64,000 bases of DNA from Rhodococcus sp. AW25M09 (GCF_000333955.1 NZ_CAPS01000018.1:1-64000); one strand, 5' to 3'; positions 25,921 through 36,373 are shown, counted from the stretch's first letter. The notes: a model not told the origin generated them from the sequence alone. A program made the numbers and translations.

Positions 25921-26546
25921 CCGCCAGCACAGCAATCGTGAAAGACGAGATCGCCCCCGCATTCGGACCCTGGTCGGCTGTCGTCGAAGCCGGCGACATT
26001 TTGACCATCGTCGACCTGTACGGCAACCAAGCCGTCGACACCCTGCTGTACGGCGCACACGATCACTCGCTCCGGTACTCCGCAGCCGCCACCGTCACCG
26101 CGCAGCAGAACTTGTTCCTCAGCACCGGAACCGTGCTGCGCAGCGATGATTCGACACCCCTGATGACCATCGTCGAGGACGAGGTCGGCAACCACGACAC
26201 CGTCGGCGGTGCCTGCTCCAAGGAATCCAACACCCTGCGTTACGGCCACCACACGCAGCATCAGCACGCTTGCGTCGAGAACTTCCTCATCGAGGGCTCG
26301 AAGTGGGGCCTCGGAAAGCGCGACCTGGCACCCAACATCAACTTCTTCATGAACGTCCCCGTCGATGCCGACGGCACCCTCGGCATCGTCGACGGCCTCT
26401 CGGCACCCGGCAAGAAGCTCTCGCTGCGCGCCGAGATCGACACCCTGGTACTGGTCTCGAACTGCCCGCAGATCAACAACCCCTGCAACGGATTCGATCC
26501 CACCGCAGTCCGCATGATCGTCACGCGAGAGTCGGCGGGGGTATGA
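25917..26546 (+). CDS. DUF1989 protein, urea-amidolyase-associated protein 2 type (carboxyguanidine deiminase subunit)
   Basis: A 209-residue paralogue of the preceding protein. [18 protein letters not shown] and [20 protein letters not shown] correspond to its conserved blocks, with His, Asp and Cys retained. The start is the ATG at 25917 overlapping the upstream stop (ATGA); the frame also has an ATG 15 bp earlier. It probably forms the heteromeric deiminase with the upstream product. The next gene again overlaps by 4 bp. Confidence 0.82.
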   Translation: MTASTAIVKDEIAPAFGPWSAVVEAGDILTIVDLYGNQAVDTLLYGAHDHSLRYSAAATVTAQQNLFLSTGTVLRSDDSTPLMTIVEDEVGNHDTVGGACSKESNTLRYGHHTQHQHACVENFLIEGSKWGLGKRDLAPNINFFMNVPVDADGTLGIVDGLSAPGKKLSLRAEIDTLVLVSNCPQINNPCNGFDPTAVRMIVTRESAGV

Positions 26547-28555
26547 ACGCGACCAAGATGACCGTCCAGCGGCCCGGCATGATCACCACGGTCCAGGACT
26601 GGCCGGGACGCGTCGGATACTGGAAGGTGGGCGTGCCGCCGTCCGGGCCGATGGACGATCTGTCGTTTCGGCTCGGCAACACCGCGCTCGGCAATCCCGA
26701 GGGCGCACCCGGGCTCGAGTCCACCATGGCAGGACCTGCATTGACGTTCGACGCAGACACCTACGTCTGCGTCACCGGTGCCGCGGTACCGGTGACGATC
26801 GACGGACGAACCGTCCCGCAGTGGCGTCCGGTGCTGGTTCCTGCCGGCGCAACCCTGGACGTCGGTATGACAACCGGCCACGGTTTGCGGGTCTACGTGC
26901 TGGTCCAGGGGGGTCTCGAGGTCGACGACTACCTCGGCAGCGCAGCGACATTCACGCTCGGAAAATTCGGCGGACATCGCGGAGGCACCCTCGGCGAGGG
27001 CGACGTCATTGCGCTCGGCGGTCGATCGGACAACCCGGCCGTCCTCGGACCGATACCGATGGAACACCTCCCAGTGCTGACATCCACCTGGGACATCGCC
27101 GTCACCGAGGGGCCGCACGGCGCGCCGGAGTTCTTCACCCGCAACGACATCGATACCCTCTACGCCACCCGTTACGAGGTGCACTTCAACTCCGATCGCA
27201 CCGGAGTCCGGCTGATCGGGCCCAAGCCGCAGTGGGCCAGGACAGACGGCGGCGAAGCCGGACTGCATCCGTCCAACATTCACGACAACGCCTACAGCGT
27301 CGGCGCATTGGACTTCACCGGCGACACCCCGATCCTGCTCGGCCCCGACGGCCCGAGTCTCGGCGGATTCGTCTGTCCCGTCACCGTGGTCGCCGCCGAA
27401 CGGTGGAAGCTGGGCCAGCTCCGCCCCGGCGACACCATCCGGTTCGTTCCGGTCCGCGCTGCCTCCACCGCACCTCTGGGATCGCTCGGTCTCGCCCGGC
27501 GGGCATCACTGCCGGCGGTCTTCTCCGCCGGTGGCGACGGTGACGACGGAGTCATCGGCAGGCGTGACGCGGACACGTGCGTCACCTATCGACGTTCGGG
27601 GGACGACAACGTGCTCGTCGAGTACGGCGACATGAAACTCGACCTGACTCTGCGCGCACGAGTACACGCTCTGCATCAGCGCGTCGAGGCGCTCGCCCCG
27701 CGCGGGCTGGTGGACCTGACCCCGGGCATCCGCTCGTTGCAGGTGAAGGTCGATCCCGATGTGCTCTCGATCGAGACGTTGATGGGTCTGCTCGCCGAGG
27801 TCGAGGACGATCTGCCGGCCGCCTCGGAACTGGTGGTCCCCAGCCGCCAGGTTCGGCTGCCGCTGTCGTGGGACGACCCGTCAACCAGGGAAGCCATCCA
27901 GCGATACATGCACGGAGTCCGTGCCGACGCCCCCTGGTGCCCCTGGAACATCGAGTTCATCCGGCGCATGAACGGACTCGATTCCGTTGCAGACGTATTC
28001 GACACCGTCTTCGCCGCCGACTACATGGTGCTCGGACTGGGTGATGTCTATCTGGGCGCTCCGGTGGCGACCCCACTCGACCCACGGCACCGACTGGTGA
28101 CGACGAAGTACAACCCGGCGCGCACGTGGACACCGGAGAATGCGGTCGGTATCGGCGGTGCGTACCTGTGCATCTACGGCATGGAGGGTCCGGGCGGTTA
28201 CCAGTTCGTCGGCCGAACCACGCAGGTGTGGAACCACAGTGCAACCTACAGCGGCGGTCCGTTCGAGGAAGGCACCCCGTGGTTGCTGCGGTTCTTCGAC
28301 CGAATCTCCTGGTACCCGGTCGAACCCGAGGAGTTGATGGATCTGCGCGCCGATCTGGCGGCCGGGCGCGGCGGTGGAGTACAGATCACCGAGGGTGAGT
28401 TCTCCCTGGCCGAGCACGAGAGTTTCCTCGAAACCAATGCCGATTCCATCGACGAGTTCCGCGCGAAGCAGGCCGTGGCCTTCGGAGCCGAGCGGGACGC
28501 ATGGTCGGCAGCAGGCGAATTCGACACGACGAAAGGAAAGACCGATGCGGCCTGA
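26543..28555 (+). CDS. urea/guanidine carboxylase carboxyltransferase half (CT_A_B + CT_C_D), without biotin domains
   Basis: A 670-residue protein. Residues 5-330 are the CT_A_B (KipA/AHS2) domain: [16 protein letters not shown] and [18 protein letters not shown]. About 350-560 is CT_C_D (KipI/AHS1), with [20 protein letters not shown] and [14 protein letters not shown]. The C terminus ([13 protein letters not shown], then [18 protein letters not shown]) is the linker that in complete urea/guanidine carboxylases leads into the biotin carrier domain. Here the protein stops instead. The ATP-dependent biotin carboxylase normally at the N terminus is also missing. So it is exactly the carboxyltransferase half. 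It needs a separate biotin carboxylase/carrier, not found in the window, or has a 5-oxoprolinase-like (PxpBC) activity. Confidence 0.85.
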   Translation: MNATKMTVQRPGMITTVQDWPGRVGYWKVGVPPSGPMDDLSFRLGNTALGNPEGAPGLESTMAGPALTFDADTYVCVTGAAVPVTIDGRTVPQWRPVLVPAGATLDVGMTTGHGLRVYVLVQGGLEVDDYLGSAATFTLGKFGGHRGGTLGEGDVIALGGRSDNPAVLGPIPMEHLPVLTSTWDIAVTEGPHGAPEFFTRNDIDTLYATRYEVHFNSDRTGVRLIGPKPQWARTDGGEAGLHPSNIHDNAYSVGALDFTGDTPILLGPDGPSLGGFVCPVTVVAAERWKLGQLRPGDTIRFVPVRAASTAPLGSLGLARRASLPAVFSAGGDGDDGVIGRRDADTCVTYRRSGDDNVLVEYGDMKLDLTLRARVHALHQRVEALAPRGLVDLTPGIRSLQVKVDPDVLSIETLMGLLAEVEDDLPAASELVVPSRQVRLPLSWDDPSTREAIQRYMHGVRADAPWCPWNIEFIRRMNGLDSVADVFDTVFAADYMVLGLGDVYLGAPVATPLDPRHRLVTTKYNPARTWTPENAVGIGGAYLCIYGMEGPGGYQFVGRTTQVWNHSATYSGGPFEEGTPWLLRFFDRISWYPVEPEELMDLRADLAAGRGGGVQITEGEFSLAEHESFLETNADSIDEFRAKQAVAFGAERDAWSAAGEFDTTKGKTDAA

Positions 28556-30233
28556 GGTGCGAGAGCGAGTGTTGCAGGCATACAAGCGTATTGCCGAGGT
28601 CGACCGCCCCGAAGTGTGGATCACCCTGCGAGACGAGAACGACGTACTCGCCGAGGCCGTGTCCATCGACGAGGCGATATCGGCCGGTAGCGATCTGCCG
28701 CTCGCGGGCGTACTCGTCGCGGTCAAGGACAACATCGACGTGGCAGGTCTGCCCACCACCGCGGCCTGCCCCGAATTCGCGTACACACCCACGGTATCCG
28801 CTGTCGCCATCGAACGTCTCACGAGTCAGGGCGCACTGGTGCTCGGGAAGACCAACCTCGACCAGTTCGCCACCGGTCTGGTCGGCACCCGCAGTCCCTA
28901 CGGAGCAGTGCGCTGTGCCTGGGACCCGACGCTGGTCTCGGGCGGATCCAGTTCCGGCTCCGCCGCCGCCGTGGCGCTGGGAATTGCAGACATCGGAATC
29001 GGCACCGACACCGCGGGATCCGGTCGGGTCCCGGCAGCATTCCACGGCCTGGTCGGCATCAAGACCACGCTGGGTATCGTCCCGAACACCGGAGTGGTCC
29101 CCGCCTGCGCCGACTACGACTGCGTGACCGTGCTGGCTCACGATCTCGACAGTGCAACCGCGGCAATGAAAGTCATGACCGGACCCACGGTCACCGATCC
29201 GCGCAGCCGGGCCTGGCCCGCCGACGTCCGACTGGCTGCGGCACCGCAACCGCGCGTCGCCATCCCCCGAAGCGAGGACCTCGCGTCGTTGAGCCCGGCC
29301 TACCGTCGGGCATTCGAGGACACGGTCGCAGGCCTGGCCGGCAAGGGCTTCACCCACGTCGAGGTCGATATCTCGGCGCTGCTCGATGCGGCGAAGCTAC
29401 TGTACGACGGAGCCATTGTGGCGCAGCGCTATTCGGCCGTCGGTAAATTTCTCGACACAGCGCCCGCCGGGGCCGATCCCACGGTCGCAGCGATCGTCGG
29501 ATCCGCGGCCGGACCGTCCGCGCACCGATACGTGGACGATCTCGATGCACTCGGGAAAGCGAAGACTACTGCCCGCGCGTTACTGAGTGACGTCGACGGC
29601 CTACTGCTACCCACCACCACCGAGCACCCGAGTATCGCTGCGGTTCAGTCGGACCCGATCGGCATCAATCGCCGGCTGGGTACGTTCACCAACTTCTGCA
29701 ATCTGCTCGACATGGCGGCCGTGGCGGTTCCCGGTGCCCCGACGGCGGACAGCGCTCCGTTCGGAGTGATGTTCGTCGTGCCCGCATTCGAGGATCAGGT
29801 CGCGATCGACCTCGCTGCTCGACTGGCAGGCACACCCGCACCGTCGTTGATCGACGACGGCATCGAGGTACTGGCCGTGGGCGCGCATCTGCGCGGCTTT
29901 CCTGTGCATCACCAGTTGACCGATCGCGGTGCCCGGTTCTGCGGTGAGGTGACCACATCCTCGGACTATCGGCTGGTGGATCTGCATGCCACTCCGCCCA
30001 AGCCGGGCCTGGTGCGACAAACAGGCGGCGCGCCGATCGCCGGCGAGTTGTACCGAATGTCCGCGGCCGCTCTCGGCACCTTTCTCGCCGCATTGCCCGC
30101 ACCGATGGGCCTCGGCCCGGTCGAATTGTCCGATGGTCGCTGGGTCACCGGATTCTGCTGCGCACACGACGCGGCCGAGCAGGGAACCGACATCACCGAG
30201 TACGGCGGCTGGCGCGCCTATCGATCTGCGTGA
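28545..30233 (+). CDS. atzF: allophanate hydrolase
   Basis: A 562-residue amidase-signature enzyme hydrolysing allophanate to ammonia and carbon dioxide. The Ser-cisSer-Lys triad is visible: Lys61 in [11 protein letters not shown], the serine cluster SGGSSSGSA (132-140), and nucleophile Ser159 in GTDTAGSG. The C-terminal domain with [18 protein letters not shown] is specific to allophanate hydrolases. AAGGAAAG precedes the ATG at 28545; the gene overlaps the carboxyltransferase gene by 11 bp. It is the last step of the guanidine/urea route and the last gene of the operon, convergent with lysE. Confidence 0.92.
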   Translation: MRPEVRERVLQAYKRIAEVDRPEVWITLRDENDVLAEAVSIDEAISAGSDLPLAGVLVAVKDNIDVAGLPTTAACPEFAYTPTVSAVAIERLTSQGALVLGKTNLDQFATGLVGTRSPYGAVRCAWDPTLVSGGSSSGSAAAVALGIADIGIGTDTAGSGRVPAAFHGLVGIKTTLGIVPNTGVVPACADYDCVTVLAHDLDSATAAMKVMTGPTVTDPRSRAWPADVRLAAAPQPRVAIPRSEDLASLSPAYRRAFEDTVAGLAGKGFTHVEVDISALLDAAKLLYDGAIVAQRYSAVGKFLDTAPAGADPTVAAIVGSAAGPSAHRYVDDLDALGKAKTTARALLSDVDGLLLPTTTEHPSIAAVQSDPIGINRRLGTFTNFCNLLDMAAVAVPGAPTADSAPFGVMFVVPAFEDQVAIDLAARLAGTPAPSLIDDGIEVLAVGAHLRGFPVHHQLTDRGARFCGEVTTSSDYRLVDLHATPPKPGLVRQTGGAPIAGELYRMSAAALGTFLAALPAPMGLGPVELSDGRWVTGFCCAHDAAEQGTDITEYGGWRAYRSA

Positions 30234-30240
30234 GAACGCA

Positions 30241-30882
30241 TCACGCCGGCACAGGCCTGCCGCCGTCGGTGGCGACCCGCACGGCGAGTAGACCGAGCAC
30301 GGTGCCCATGGCGTAGCGCTGCATCTTCAGCCAGGTGGGTCGGACGGCAAGGAACCTGGCGATCGATCCGGCCAGCACCACGATCGCCAGGTTGACCGTC
30401 ACCGCCACCGCAATCTGCACGCTGCCGAGCACGAAGCCCTGCAACACGAGGTGTCCGGCGGCAGGGTCGACGAACTGTGGGATGACCGAGATGTACATGA
30501 TCGCGATCTTCGGGTTCAGCAGGTTGGTCACCAAGCCCATGGAGAACAGTCGGCGAGTCGAATCCTGTTGCAGCTCGGCCGGTTCGAATGCCGATACGGT
30601 CCCACGCAGCGCCTGCACCGCCAACCAGGCAAGGTAGGCGGCACCGGCGAGCTTGACCGCCGTGTACAGCGCAGGAACGGCAGTGAACACCGCGGCCAAG
30701 CCCAGATTGGTGGCCGTCAGATAGATCAGGAAACCGATCGCGACGCCGGCCAGCGACACCATTCCCGCCCGTCTACCTTGCGAGATGCTGCGCGAGACGA
30801 GGTAGATCATGTTGGGACCCGGCGTCAGAACCAACGCGAGGGCTACTGCGAACACACCGACGACTGCCGCTCCAGTGACCAT
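30241..30882 (-). CDS. LysE-family translocator
   Basis: A 213-residue LysE/RhtB exporter with six helices; the signature LALVLTPGPNMIYLVSRSISQGRRAG is in the first loop and TNLLNPKIAIMYISVIPQF in the middle. Such proteins export amino acids or their analogues. It faces allophanate hydrolase tail to tail with 7 bp between, and has an 89-bp upstream gap to the AraC gene, so it is likely monocistronic. Substrate unknown. Confidence 0.85.
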   Translation of the reverse strand: MVTGAAVVGVFAVALALVLTPGPNMIYLVSRSISQGRRAGMVSLAGVAIGFLIYLTATNLGLAAVFTAVPALYTAVKLAGAAYLAWLAVQALRGTVSAFEPAELQQDSTRRLFSMGLVTNLLNPKIAIMYISVIPQFVDPAAGHLVLQGFVLGSVQIAVAVTVNLAIVVLAGSIARFLAVRPTWLKMQRYAMGTVLGLLAVRVATDGGRPVPA

Positions 30883-30971
30883 GGCCTTCAGCCTTGTTCA
30901 GCGAGCTTCCCCGGTCCATGGCCAGTTACCCGATGATGGCCACCACCGAGCCATATCACTGCGACGCCGTC

Positions 30972-32015
30972 TCACCGCGGCGATACGGCGTGGTTGCGGA
31001 ACTCCCTCGGTGACCGGCCGGTCCATCGCGTGAACGCATGAGAGAAGCTCGCTACATCGCTGTAGCCGAGTTCGGTGGCAATCTCGCTTACCGTCACCGA
31101 ACGGTCCAGCAGGCGCACGGTTGCACGCTCCCGCAGAAACGACTGCCGCAGTTCACGAAAAGTGATGCCCTCCGCACCGAGTTGCCGCTTGAGGGTGCTC
31201 GTGGAGACAGCCAGTTGCCGCGCACAGTGTGCACTGTTGGTGCAGTCGGCATCGGCATCGAACAGTGCACGGACCGTGTCCGTGAACGACTTGGTGCGAC
31301 GCCCGTCGACGGCCTTCTTCAGCTCCGCGACCCCGAGCTGATAAGACACCGCGTCGGAGAATCGGCATGCTTCGTCGAGGACGGTCGCCGGGACGAACAC
31401 GAACGGGGACGGCGCATCGAACACGAACCGTCGGGTCAGGTCCTCGTCGAGGGTGGCTCCTACCTCCGACGGCGGGATGTTCAGGTGGAGTTCGACCGCT
31501 TGCGCTGAGCTCGTGAGCATGTCGATGAGACGAAGAAGGCACGTACCGCCATAGGCGACAGCGATGCTGTCGAGTCCGTCGTCCCCGGTACGGCCGGAGA
31601 GTCCGATGGTCAGCCCACGATCGGTGTTATGGGATTGCACCGCAAGCGCTGTCGTGATCAGGGGCAGGAACGCGAGCAGATCGACGATCTCCGCTATCGA
31701 ACCGGCGCTGATCGCAGGCAGGCTCAGTGGTCCCAACGACGTGGGCTGAACGTATCTGGCGAAGGTCACACCCAGCCGGAAACCCTGGGCACGGTCCAGA
31801 TTCGGGTACACCTGCCTGAACCACCGCAGGGGTGCCTGACCGTCGCGGCTGATCAGCTCCGACATGCTGACATCCTCACGCACCAGAATGTCTCGGAACG
31901 CGGCCTCGGCCCGCTCACCCAGTGCGCCGCTTCCGAGCAGCTGCGCGAAGGCGAGCGGAGGCACCCCTGACTCATCGAATCTCACATGAGCCAAATTAAC
32001 AACAATGCGATGCAT
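30972..32015 (-). CDS. AraC-family regulator with arabinose-binding-like N domain (alkane hydroxylase type)
   Basis: A 347-residue regulator. The N-terminal 200 residues match the domain found in OruR/VirS-type AraC proteins (GFRLGVTFARYVQPTSLGPL). The C-terminal double helix-turn-helix includes CARQLAVSTSTLKRQLGAEG and VSEIATELGYSDVASFSHAF. It is divergent from the ferredoxin-CYP153-reductase operon, 68 bp away, a standard arrangement for CYP153 alkane hydroxylase genes, so it probably activates them in response to alkane or alkanol. The exact start is uncertain; I kept the first ATG. Confidence 0.87.
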   Translation of the reverse strand: MHRIVVNLAHVRFDESGVPPLAFAQLLGSGALGERAEAAFRDILVREDVSMSELISRDGQAPLRWFRQVYPNLDRAQGFRLGVTFARYVQPTSLGPLSLPAISAGSIAEIVDLLAFLPLITTALAVQSHNTDRGLTIGLSGRTGDDGLDSIAVAYGGTCLLRLIDMLTSSAQAVELHLNIPPSEVGATLDEDLTRRFVFDAPSPFVFVPATVLDEACRFSDAVSYQLGVAELKKAVDGRRTKSFTDTVRALFDADADCTNSAHCARQLAVSTSTLKRQLGAEGITFRELRQSFLRERATVRLLDRSVTVSEIATELGYSDVASFSHAFTRWTGRSPREFRNHAVSPR

Positions 32016-32083
32016 TCGAGCCTGGTTCGGCGAACTCAGTCGGTAGAGAGTGAGATCACAGTCATCTCAGCGAGGAGCACACC

Positions 32084-32404
32084 ATGGCGAACGTCACCTT
32101 TGTCACCCACGACGGGGAGAACCACGAGGCAACACTGATCGAGGGCACGTCCCTCATGCGTGTTGCCGTCGACAACGCTGTGCCCGGCATCGATGGCGAC
32201 TGCGGCGGTGAGGCGGCCTGCGGCACCTGCCACGTCATCGTCGAGAACGGATGGACGGACGTGGTCGGCGCCAACGATGAGGTGGAGGAAGACATGCTCG
32301 CGATGAATCCCGAGCGCGAGCCCACCTCTCGTCTCTCGTGCCAGATGACGGCACGCGAGAACTGGGACGGCTTGACCGTCCGCATTCCCGAGTTCCAACT
32401 CTGA
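32084..32404 (+). CDS. [2Fe-2S] ferredoxin, adrenodoxin type
   Basis: A 106-residue ferredoxin. Cys40, Cys46, Cys49 and Cys86 (CGGEAACGTC and RLSC) bind the cluster. A GAGGAG site precedes the ATG. It precedes CYP153 by 23 bp and supplies electrons from the reductase to the P450. The acidic stretch DEVEEDML is the expected docking face. Confidence 0.95.
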   Translation: MANVTFVTHDGENHEATLIEGTSLMRVAVDNAVPGIDGDCGGEAACGTCHVIVENGWTDVVGANDEVEEDMLAMNPEREPTSRLSCQMTARENWDGLTVRIPEFQL

Positions 32405-32427
32405 GCTGTAGAACAGGAGCCAGGACC

Positions 32428-33819
32428 ATGAGTATTGCTGCAACGGTCTCGAACACCGCCAGATCCGTCATCCCCATCGAACTACAGATCCGGGGCGCGC
32501 ACCTCTACGACAAGACCCGTCGACTGGTGACCCGGACCGATGGTCGGGTCATGTTCACCGAGACCCCCATTCCCACGGTCGATGAAGTCGATCTCGCGGA
32601 CATCGATCTGAGCAACCCGTTCCTCTATCGCCAGGGTCGGTGGACCTCGTACTTTGAGCGCGTACGCAACGAGGCACCGGTACATTTCCAGCCCACCAGT
32701 CCGTTCGGGCCGTTCTGGTCGGTCACCCGCCACGCGGACATCATCGCGGTGGACAAGAACCACGCGGTGTTCTCGGCCGAACCGTTCATCGTCATCGGAG
32801 AACCTCCGCGGTTCATGGACGTCGCCATGTTCATCGCGCAGGATCCCCCTCAGCACGACACACAGCGCGCTGCAGTCCAAGGGGTAGTGGCCCCGAAGAA
32901 TCTGCGCGAGATGGAGGGCCTGATTCGGTCGCGGGTTCGGGAGGTCCTCGACGACCTACCCGTGAACGAGCCTTTCGATTGGGTGCGCACCGTCTCGATG
33001 GAACTCACCGCTCGGATGCTCGCGACGCTCCTGGACTTCCCGTACGAGCAACGCCACAAGTTGGTCGAATGGTCCGACCTTGCAACGGCAATGGAACAGA
33101 CCAACGGCGGCCAGTCGGACAACGACGAGGTGTTCCGCGCAATGGGCGGAGCGGCCACGAGCCTGAGCGAACTCTGGCATCGCAAGGCCGCCCGCACGGC
33201 CGCAGGCGAAGAACCCGGCTTCGACTTGATCTCGTTGCTGCAAGCCAATGACGACACCAAGGACCTCATCGAGCGGCCCCTGGAGTTCCTCGGCAACCTC
33301 CTTCTACTCATCGTCGGTGGCAATGACACCACGCGTAACTCGATGAGCGGTGGAGTGTTGGCGCTCAACAAGTTTCCCGACCAGTTCGAGAAACTGAAGG
33401 CCGATCCCGCTCTGATCCCGGGCATGGTGTCCGAGATCATCCGCTGGCAGACCCCGCTGGCCTATATGCGCAGGATCGCTAAATCCGACACCATCCTCAA
33501 CGGTCAATTCATCCGCAAGGGCGACAAAGTCGTCATGTGGTACGCCTCCGGCAATCGTGACGAGCGTGTGTTCGAGCGGCCCGACGACTTCGTCATCGAC
33601 CGAAAGAATGCCCGCAATCACATCGCGTTCGGGTTCGGCGTGCATCGATGCATGGGCAACAGGCTCGCCGAAATGCAGTTGCGCATTCTCTGGGAGGAAT
33701 TGCTGACCCGCTTCGAGAATATCGCGGTCATCGGCGAGCCCGAGTACGTGCAGTCGAACTTCGTGCGAGGCATAACGAAGATGATGGTCACGCTCACCCC
33801 CAAGGCGCAGCCGGAGTGA
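32428..33819 (+). CDS. cytochrome P450, CYP153 family (alkane omega-hydroxylase)
   Basis: A 463-residue cytochrome P450. The I-helix is GGNDTT (297-302), the K-helix ExxR is EIIR (336-339), and the haem loop is FGFGVHRCMGN with ligand Cys408. FGVHRCMGNRLAEMQLRILW and the long N-terminal IPTVDEVDLADIDLSNPF are typical of CYP153A. Such enzymes hydroxylate medium-chain alkanes, or other hydrophobic chains, at the terminal carbon. The start ATG at 32428 follows CAGGA. The redox partners are encoded on either side (23-bp gap, 4-bp overlap), so this is a complete class I system. Confidence 0.93.
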   Translation: MSIAATVSNTARSVIPIELQIRGAHLYDKTRRLVTRTDGRVMFTETPIPTVDEVDLADIDLSNPFLYRQGRWTSYFERVRNEAPVHFQPTSPFGPFWSVTRHADIIAVDKNHAVFSAEPFIVIGEPPRFMDVAMFIAQDPPQHDTQRAAVQGVVAPKNLREMEGLIRSRVREVLDDLPVNEPFDWVRTVSMELTARMLATLLDFPYEQRHKLVEWSDLATAMEQTNGGQSDNDEVFRAMGGAATSLSELWHRKAARTAAGEEPGFDLISLLQANDDTKDLIERPLEFLGNLLLLIVGGNDTTRNSMSGGVLALNKFPDQFEKLKADPALIPGMVSEIIRWQTPLAYMRRIAKSDTILNGQFIRKGDKVVMWYASGNRDERVFERPDDFVIDRKNARNHIAFGFGVHRCMGNRLAEMQLRILWEELLTRFENIAVIGEPEYVQSNFVRGITKMMVTLTPKAQPE

Positions 33820-35006
33820 GCACCGACCGTGCGGTGATCATCGGCGCCAGCCATGCCGGCGCTGCGCTGGCCGCGCACCTCCGGCGCGAGAAGTGGTCGG
33901 GGGATGTCGTCCTGATCGGCGACGAGAAAACGTTGCCCTATCAGCGGCCCCCATTGTCGAAGGCGTATCTGGCCGGCACCTCCGCCCTCGATGCTCTGGC
34001 GATCCGCGGCGCGGACTTCTACGACAAGCAGAGCATCGAGTTGGTGGACGCGGCCGTGACCGCCGTCGACCGGCAGGCGCGCACCGTGACACTCGACACC
34101 GGCGTCATGCAGTCGTACAGCACGCTTGCCTTCTGCACCGGCGCGCGGACTCGCCGATTGACCACGCCCGGAGCCGATTTGGCGGGGATCTACTACCTGC
34201 GTACCGCCGCCGACTCCGCGTCGCTCCGCTCCGCTGCGGTGCCGGGTAAGCGAGTAGTAGTCGTCGGCGGTGGGTACATCGGTCTCGAAACAGCAGCCTC
34301 GCTGAGCAAGCTGGGGTTGGAGGTGACCGTAGTCGAGGCCGCCGACCGCGTGCTGGAACGTATTACCGCACCGGTAGTCTCGGCGTTCTTCACACGGATC
34401 CACCGTGAGTCCGGCGTCGTCATCCGTACGGGGGCACTGGTCGAGGAATTCCGTGGTGACACGCAGGTGCGAGAGGTAGTACTGGCGGGCGGAGAGACGC
34501 TGCCCGCCGACCTGGTCGTCGTCGGAGTGGGCATCGTCCCCAACACCGAGCTCGCCGAAGCGGCCGGGATAACCGTCGACAACGGAATCGTCATCGACGA
34601 TCGGGCTCGCACCAACGATCCCGACGTCATCGCTGCCGGCGACTGCGCCTCCTACGAGATCCCGCGATACGAGCGACGGCTCCGGCTCGAATGTGTCGCC
34701 GCCGCAAACGAACACGCGAAAGTGGCGGCGTCGACCATGGCCGGAGGATCTGCCACCATGTCTGCGCTGCCGTGGTTCTGGTCCGATCAATACGACCTCA
34801 AACTGCAGATCGCGGGACTCAACACCGGATACGACGAGGTCATCATCAATGGCGATCCCGAGCGCGACCGCGATTTCACGTGCTACTACCTGCGCGAGAG
34901 CGAACTCATCGCCGCAGACTGCGTCAACCGACCCCGCGATTTCATGACGAGCAAGAAGGCGATCGCCGAGCGCTCCCCGGTCGAACGCGCAGAATTGGGC
35001 GGGTAG
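33816..35006 (+). CDS. FAD-dependent ferredoxin reductase
   Basis: A 396-residue reductase of the putidaredoxin/rubredoxin reductase family. AVIIGASHAGAALA binds FAD, LPYQRPPLSKAYL is the family segment, VVVVGGGYIGLETAA binds NAD(P)H, and VIAAGDCA the flavin. The start is the GTG at 33816, overlapping the P450 stop as GTGA; the longer frame upstream lies within the P450. It transfers electrons from NADH to the ferredoxin. Its 3' end overlaps the convergent DUF937 remnant by 65 bp. Confidence 0.93.
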   Translation: MSTDRAVIIGASHAGAALAAHLRREKWSGDVVLIGDEKTLPYQRPPLSKAYLAGTSALDALAIRGADFYDKQSIELVDAAVTAVDRQARTVTLDTGVMQSYSTLAFCTGARTRRLTTPGADLAGIYYLRTAADSASLRSAAVPGKRVVVVGGGYIGLETAASLSKLGLEVTVVEAADRVLERITAPVVSAFFTRIHRESGVVIRTGALVEEFRGDTQVREVVLAGGETLPADLVVVGVGIVPNTELAEAAGITVDNGIVIDDRARTNDPDVIAAGDCASYEIPRYERRLRLECVAAANEHAKVAASTMAGGSATMSALPWFWSDQYDLKLQIAGLNTGYDEVIINGDPERDRDFTCYYLRESELIAADCVNRPRDFMTSKKAIAERSPVERAELGG

Positions 35007-35439
35007 AAAGCGGAACACGAGACCGCACGCCGCCGGAACCACCTGCACCACCGAGGATGCCGCCGAGCAGGTCCCCGAGCCCGCCACCCGCCCCTGCGGA
35101 TCCGCCGGAACCGCCCGTGGGCTTCTTGGCCAGGTACGCCATGACGATGGGCGCAAGAATCGGCAGCACCTTCTGCACCAGTGACGCGTCCGCGCGTCCA
35201 GTGATTCCGCCGAGCGCGCAGGTGACCTGGTTATCCTTGTCACCGAATACATTCGACACGATCTTGGCACCGTCGTCGGTATCGACCTGATCGATGTCGA
35301 TGCCGCCGTCCAGTAGCCCGGACGCCGAATGCTTCTGCAGAGCGTTCTCCAGCGACGCTGCGCCGGAGCTGTCCTGCGCATTGGCCTCGAGACCGATAGG
35401 GATCTGAGCAAGAAGTTCGTCGAGCGATGCGATGAGTTC
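34942..35439 (-). pseudogene. DUF937 protein gene with start loss and internal deletion
   Basis: The readable protein contains ASLDELLAQIPIG, then directly LEANAQDSSGAASLENALQ, then KIVSNVFGDKDNQVTCALGG, VQKVLPILAPIVMAYLAKK and a glycine-rich tail. Intact DUF937 proteins start MASLDELL; here the codon is ATC (35431-35433), not ATG. About 30 residues between LAQIPIG and LEANAQ are missing in frame. The 3' end runs into the reductase gene and ends in an Arg/Ser-rich tail unlike the family. A GTG at 35439 could still start it, so expression is not excluded, but decay is more likely. Confidence 0.6.
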
Positions 35440-35455
35440 CACCTCGAGAAGGGGG

Positions 35456-35474
35456 GGCACCCTCGGTGGGTGCC
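35456..35474 (-). terminator. GGCACCC/GGGTGCC hairpin
   Basis: A 7-bp perfect stem with a 5-nt loop, 14 nt after the SGNH gene stop on the minus strand, followed by a C-run rather than a T-run. It probably ends or attenuates the SGNH transcript. Confidence 0.45.
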
Positions 35475-35487
35475 GACGCATCAGACC

Positions 35488-36373
35488 TCAGTTCTCCCGC
35501 ACGACGAGGGCGACGCCTTCTGCGATCGCTGCCATTCCTGCCGCCGTCGGATGCAGCGGCGCGGCCGGATTCTGTGGGATGACGCCCTCGAAGTACCGCT
35601 GATCGGGAGCGACGCAGACGTCGTGGCCGACGCTCAACGGCTCGGTGTCGACGAACTCCGCGCCGTGTTCGCTTGCCTGCGCCTTCAGTGCCTCGTTCAT
35701 CGCGGTGATGCTGCTCTGGATGTAGTCGGCGTCCTCGGGCAGAATCGGTTGGGTGGGGAAGCAACCACCATCGGGCAGATAGGTGCCGTACCCGACGACC
35801 AGGACCCGTGCGTCGGGCGCGCGCTCGGCCACCGCGTCGAGCATGGTTCCCCACTTCGGTGAGTTCTCCGCAATGGCGGCGGCGACGGTGTCGATACCGC
35901 CCGCGGTGAGCCGGTCTTTGCAGACGTTGGTCGCCGAGGTGCTCGCGAACGTCAGGCACTGCACGGCCGTCGAGACCAGCCCGATGTCGTTCCCACCGAT
36001 CGTGACTGTCACCAGGTCGGTGTCGGCGCTGAGCGCATCGAGTTGCACGGGCACCTCTCCGCTGGATGTGCCCTGGGGAGCGGAGACGATGTTCTCGGTG
36101 ACGGCCCCCGAGCAGGTGACATCGACGAACGAGGCGACCGCCGAGTTGCGCCGCGAGAACGTGTGGGTAGTTGGAATCGGACTGTTGGCATCCCGGTACG
36201 CCCACCTGGTCGGGGATGCGTGGGCCCGCCGCGGCCGAATCCCCCAGTGCGACGTAGTTCAGCGGAGCGGCAGGGGTCTGCGCGGGGGATTGTGTTGCGG
36301 AAGATTCCGACGTGCAGGCCGCGAGCACGCAGGCGGTCACCGCGAGACCGACGCAGATTCCTGGGCTTCTCAC
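35488..36373 (-). pseudogene. SGNH/GDSL hydrolase lipoprotein, frameshifted
   Basis: From GTG 36373 the protein starts with a lipoprotein signal ending VLAAC, then NYVALGDSAAAGP (catalytic Ser block) and SDSNYPHVLAAQL. Near 36138-36155 the frame breaks; in the next frame it continues AVASFVDVTCSGAVTENIV, then TVTIGGNDIGL (block III) and the C-terminal catalytic segment HPTAAGMAAIAEG, ending at 35488. Both halves are well conserved, so a single-base indel, or a sequencing error, is the simplest explanation. An intact gene would encode about 295 residues of a secreted esterase/lipase. Confidence 0.75.
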
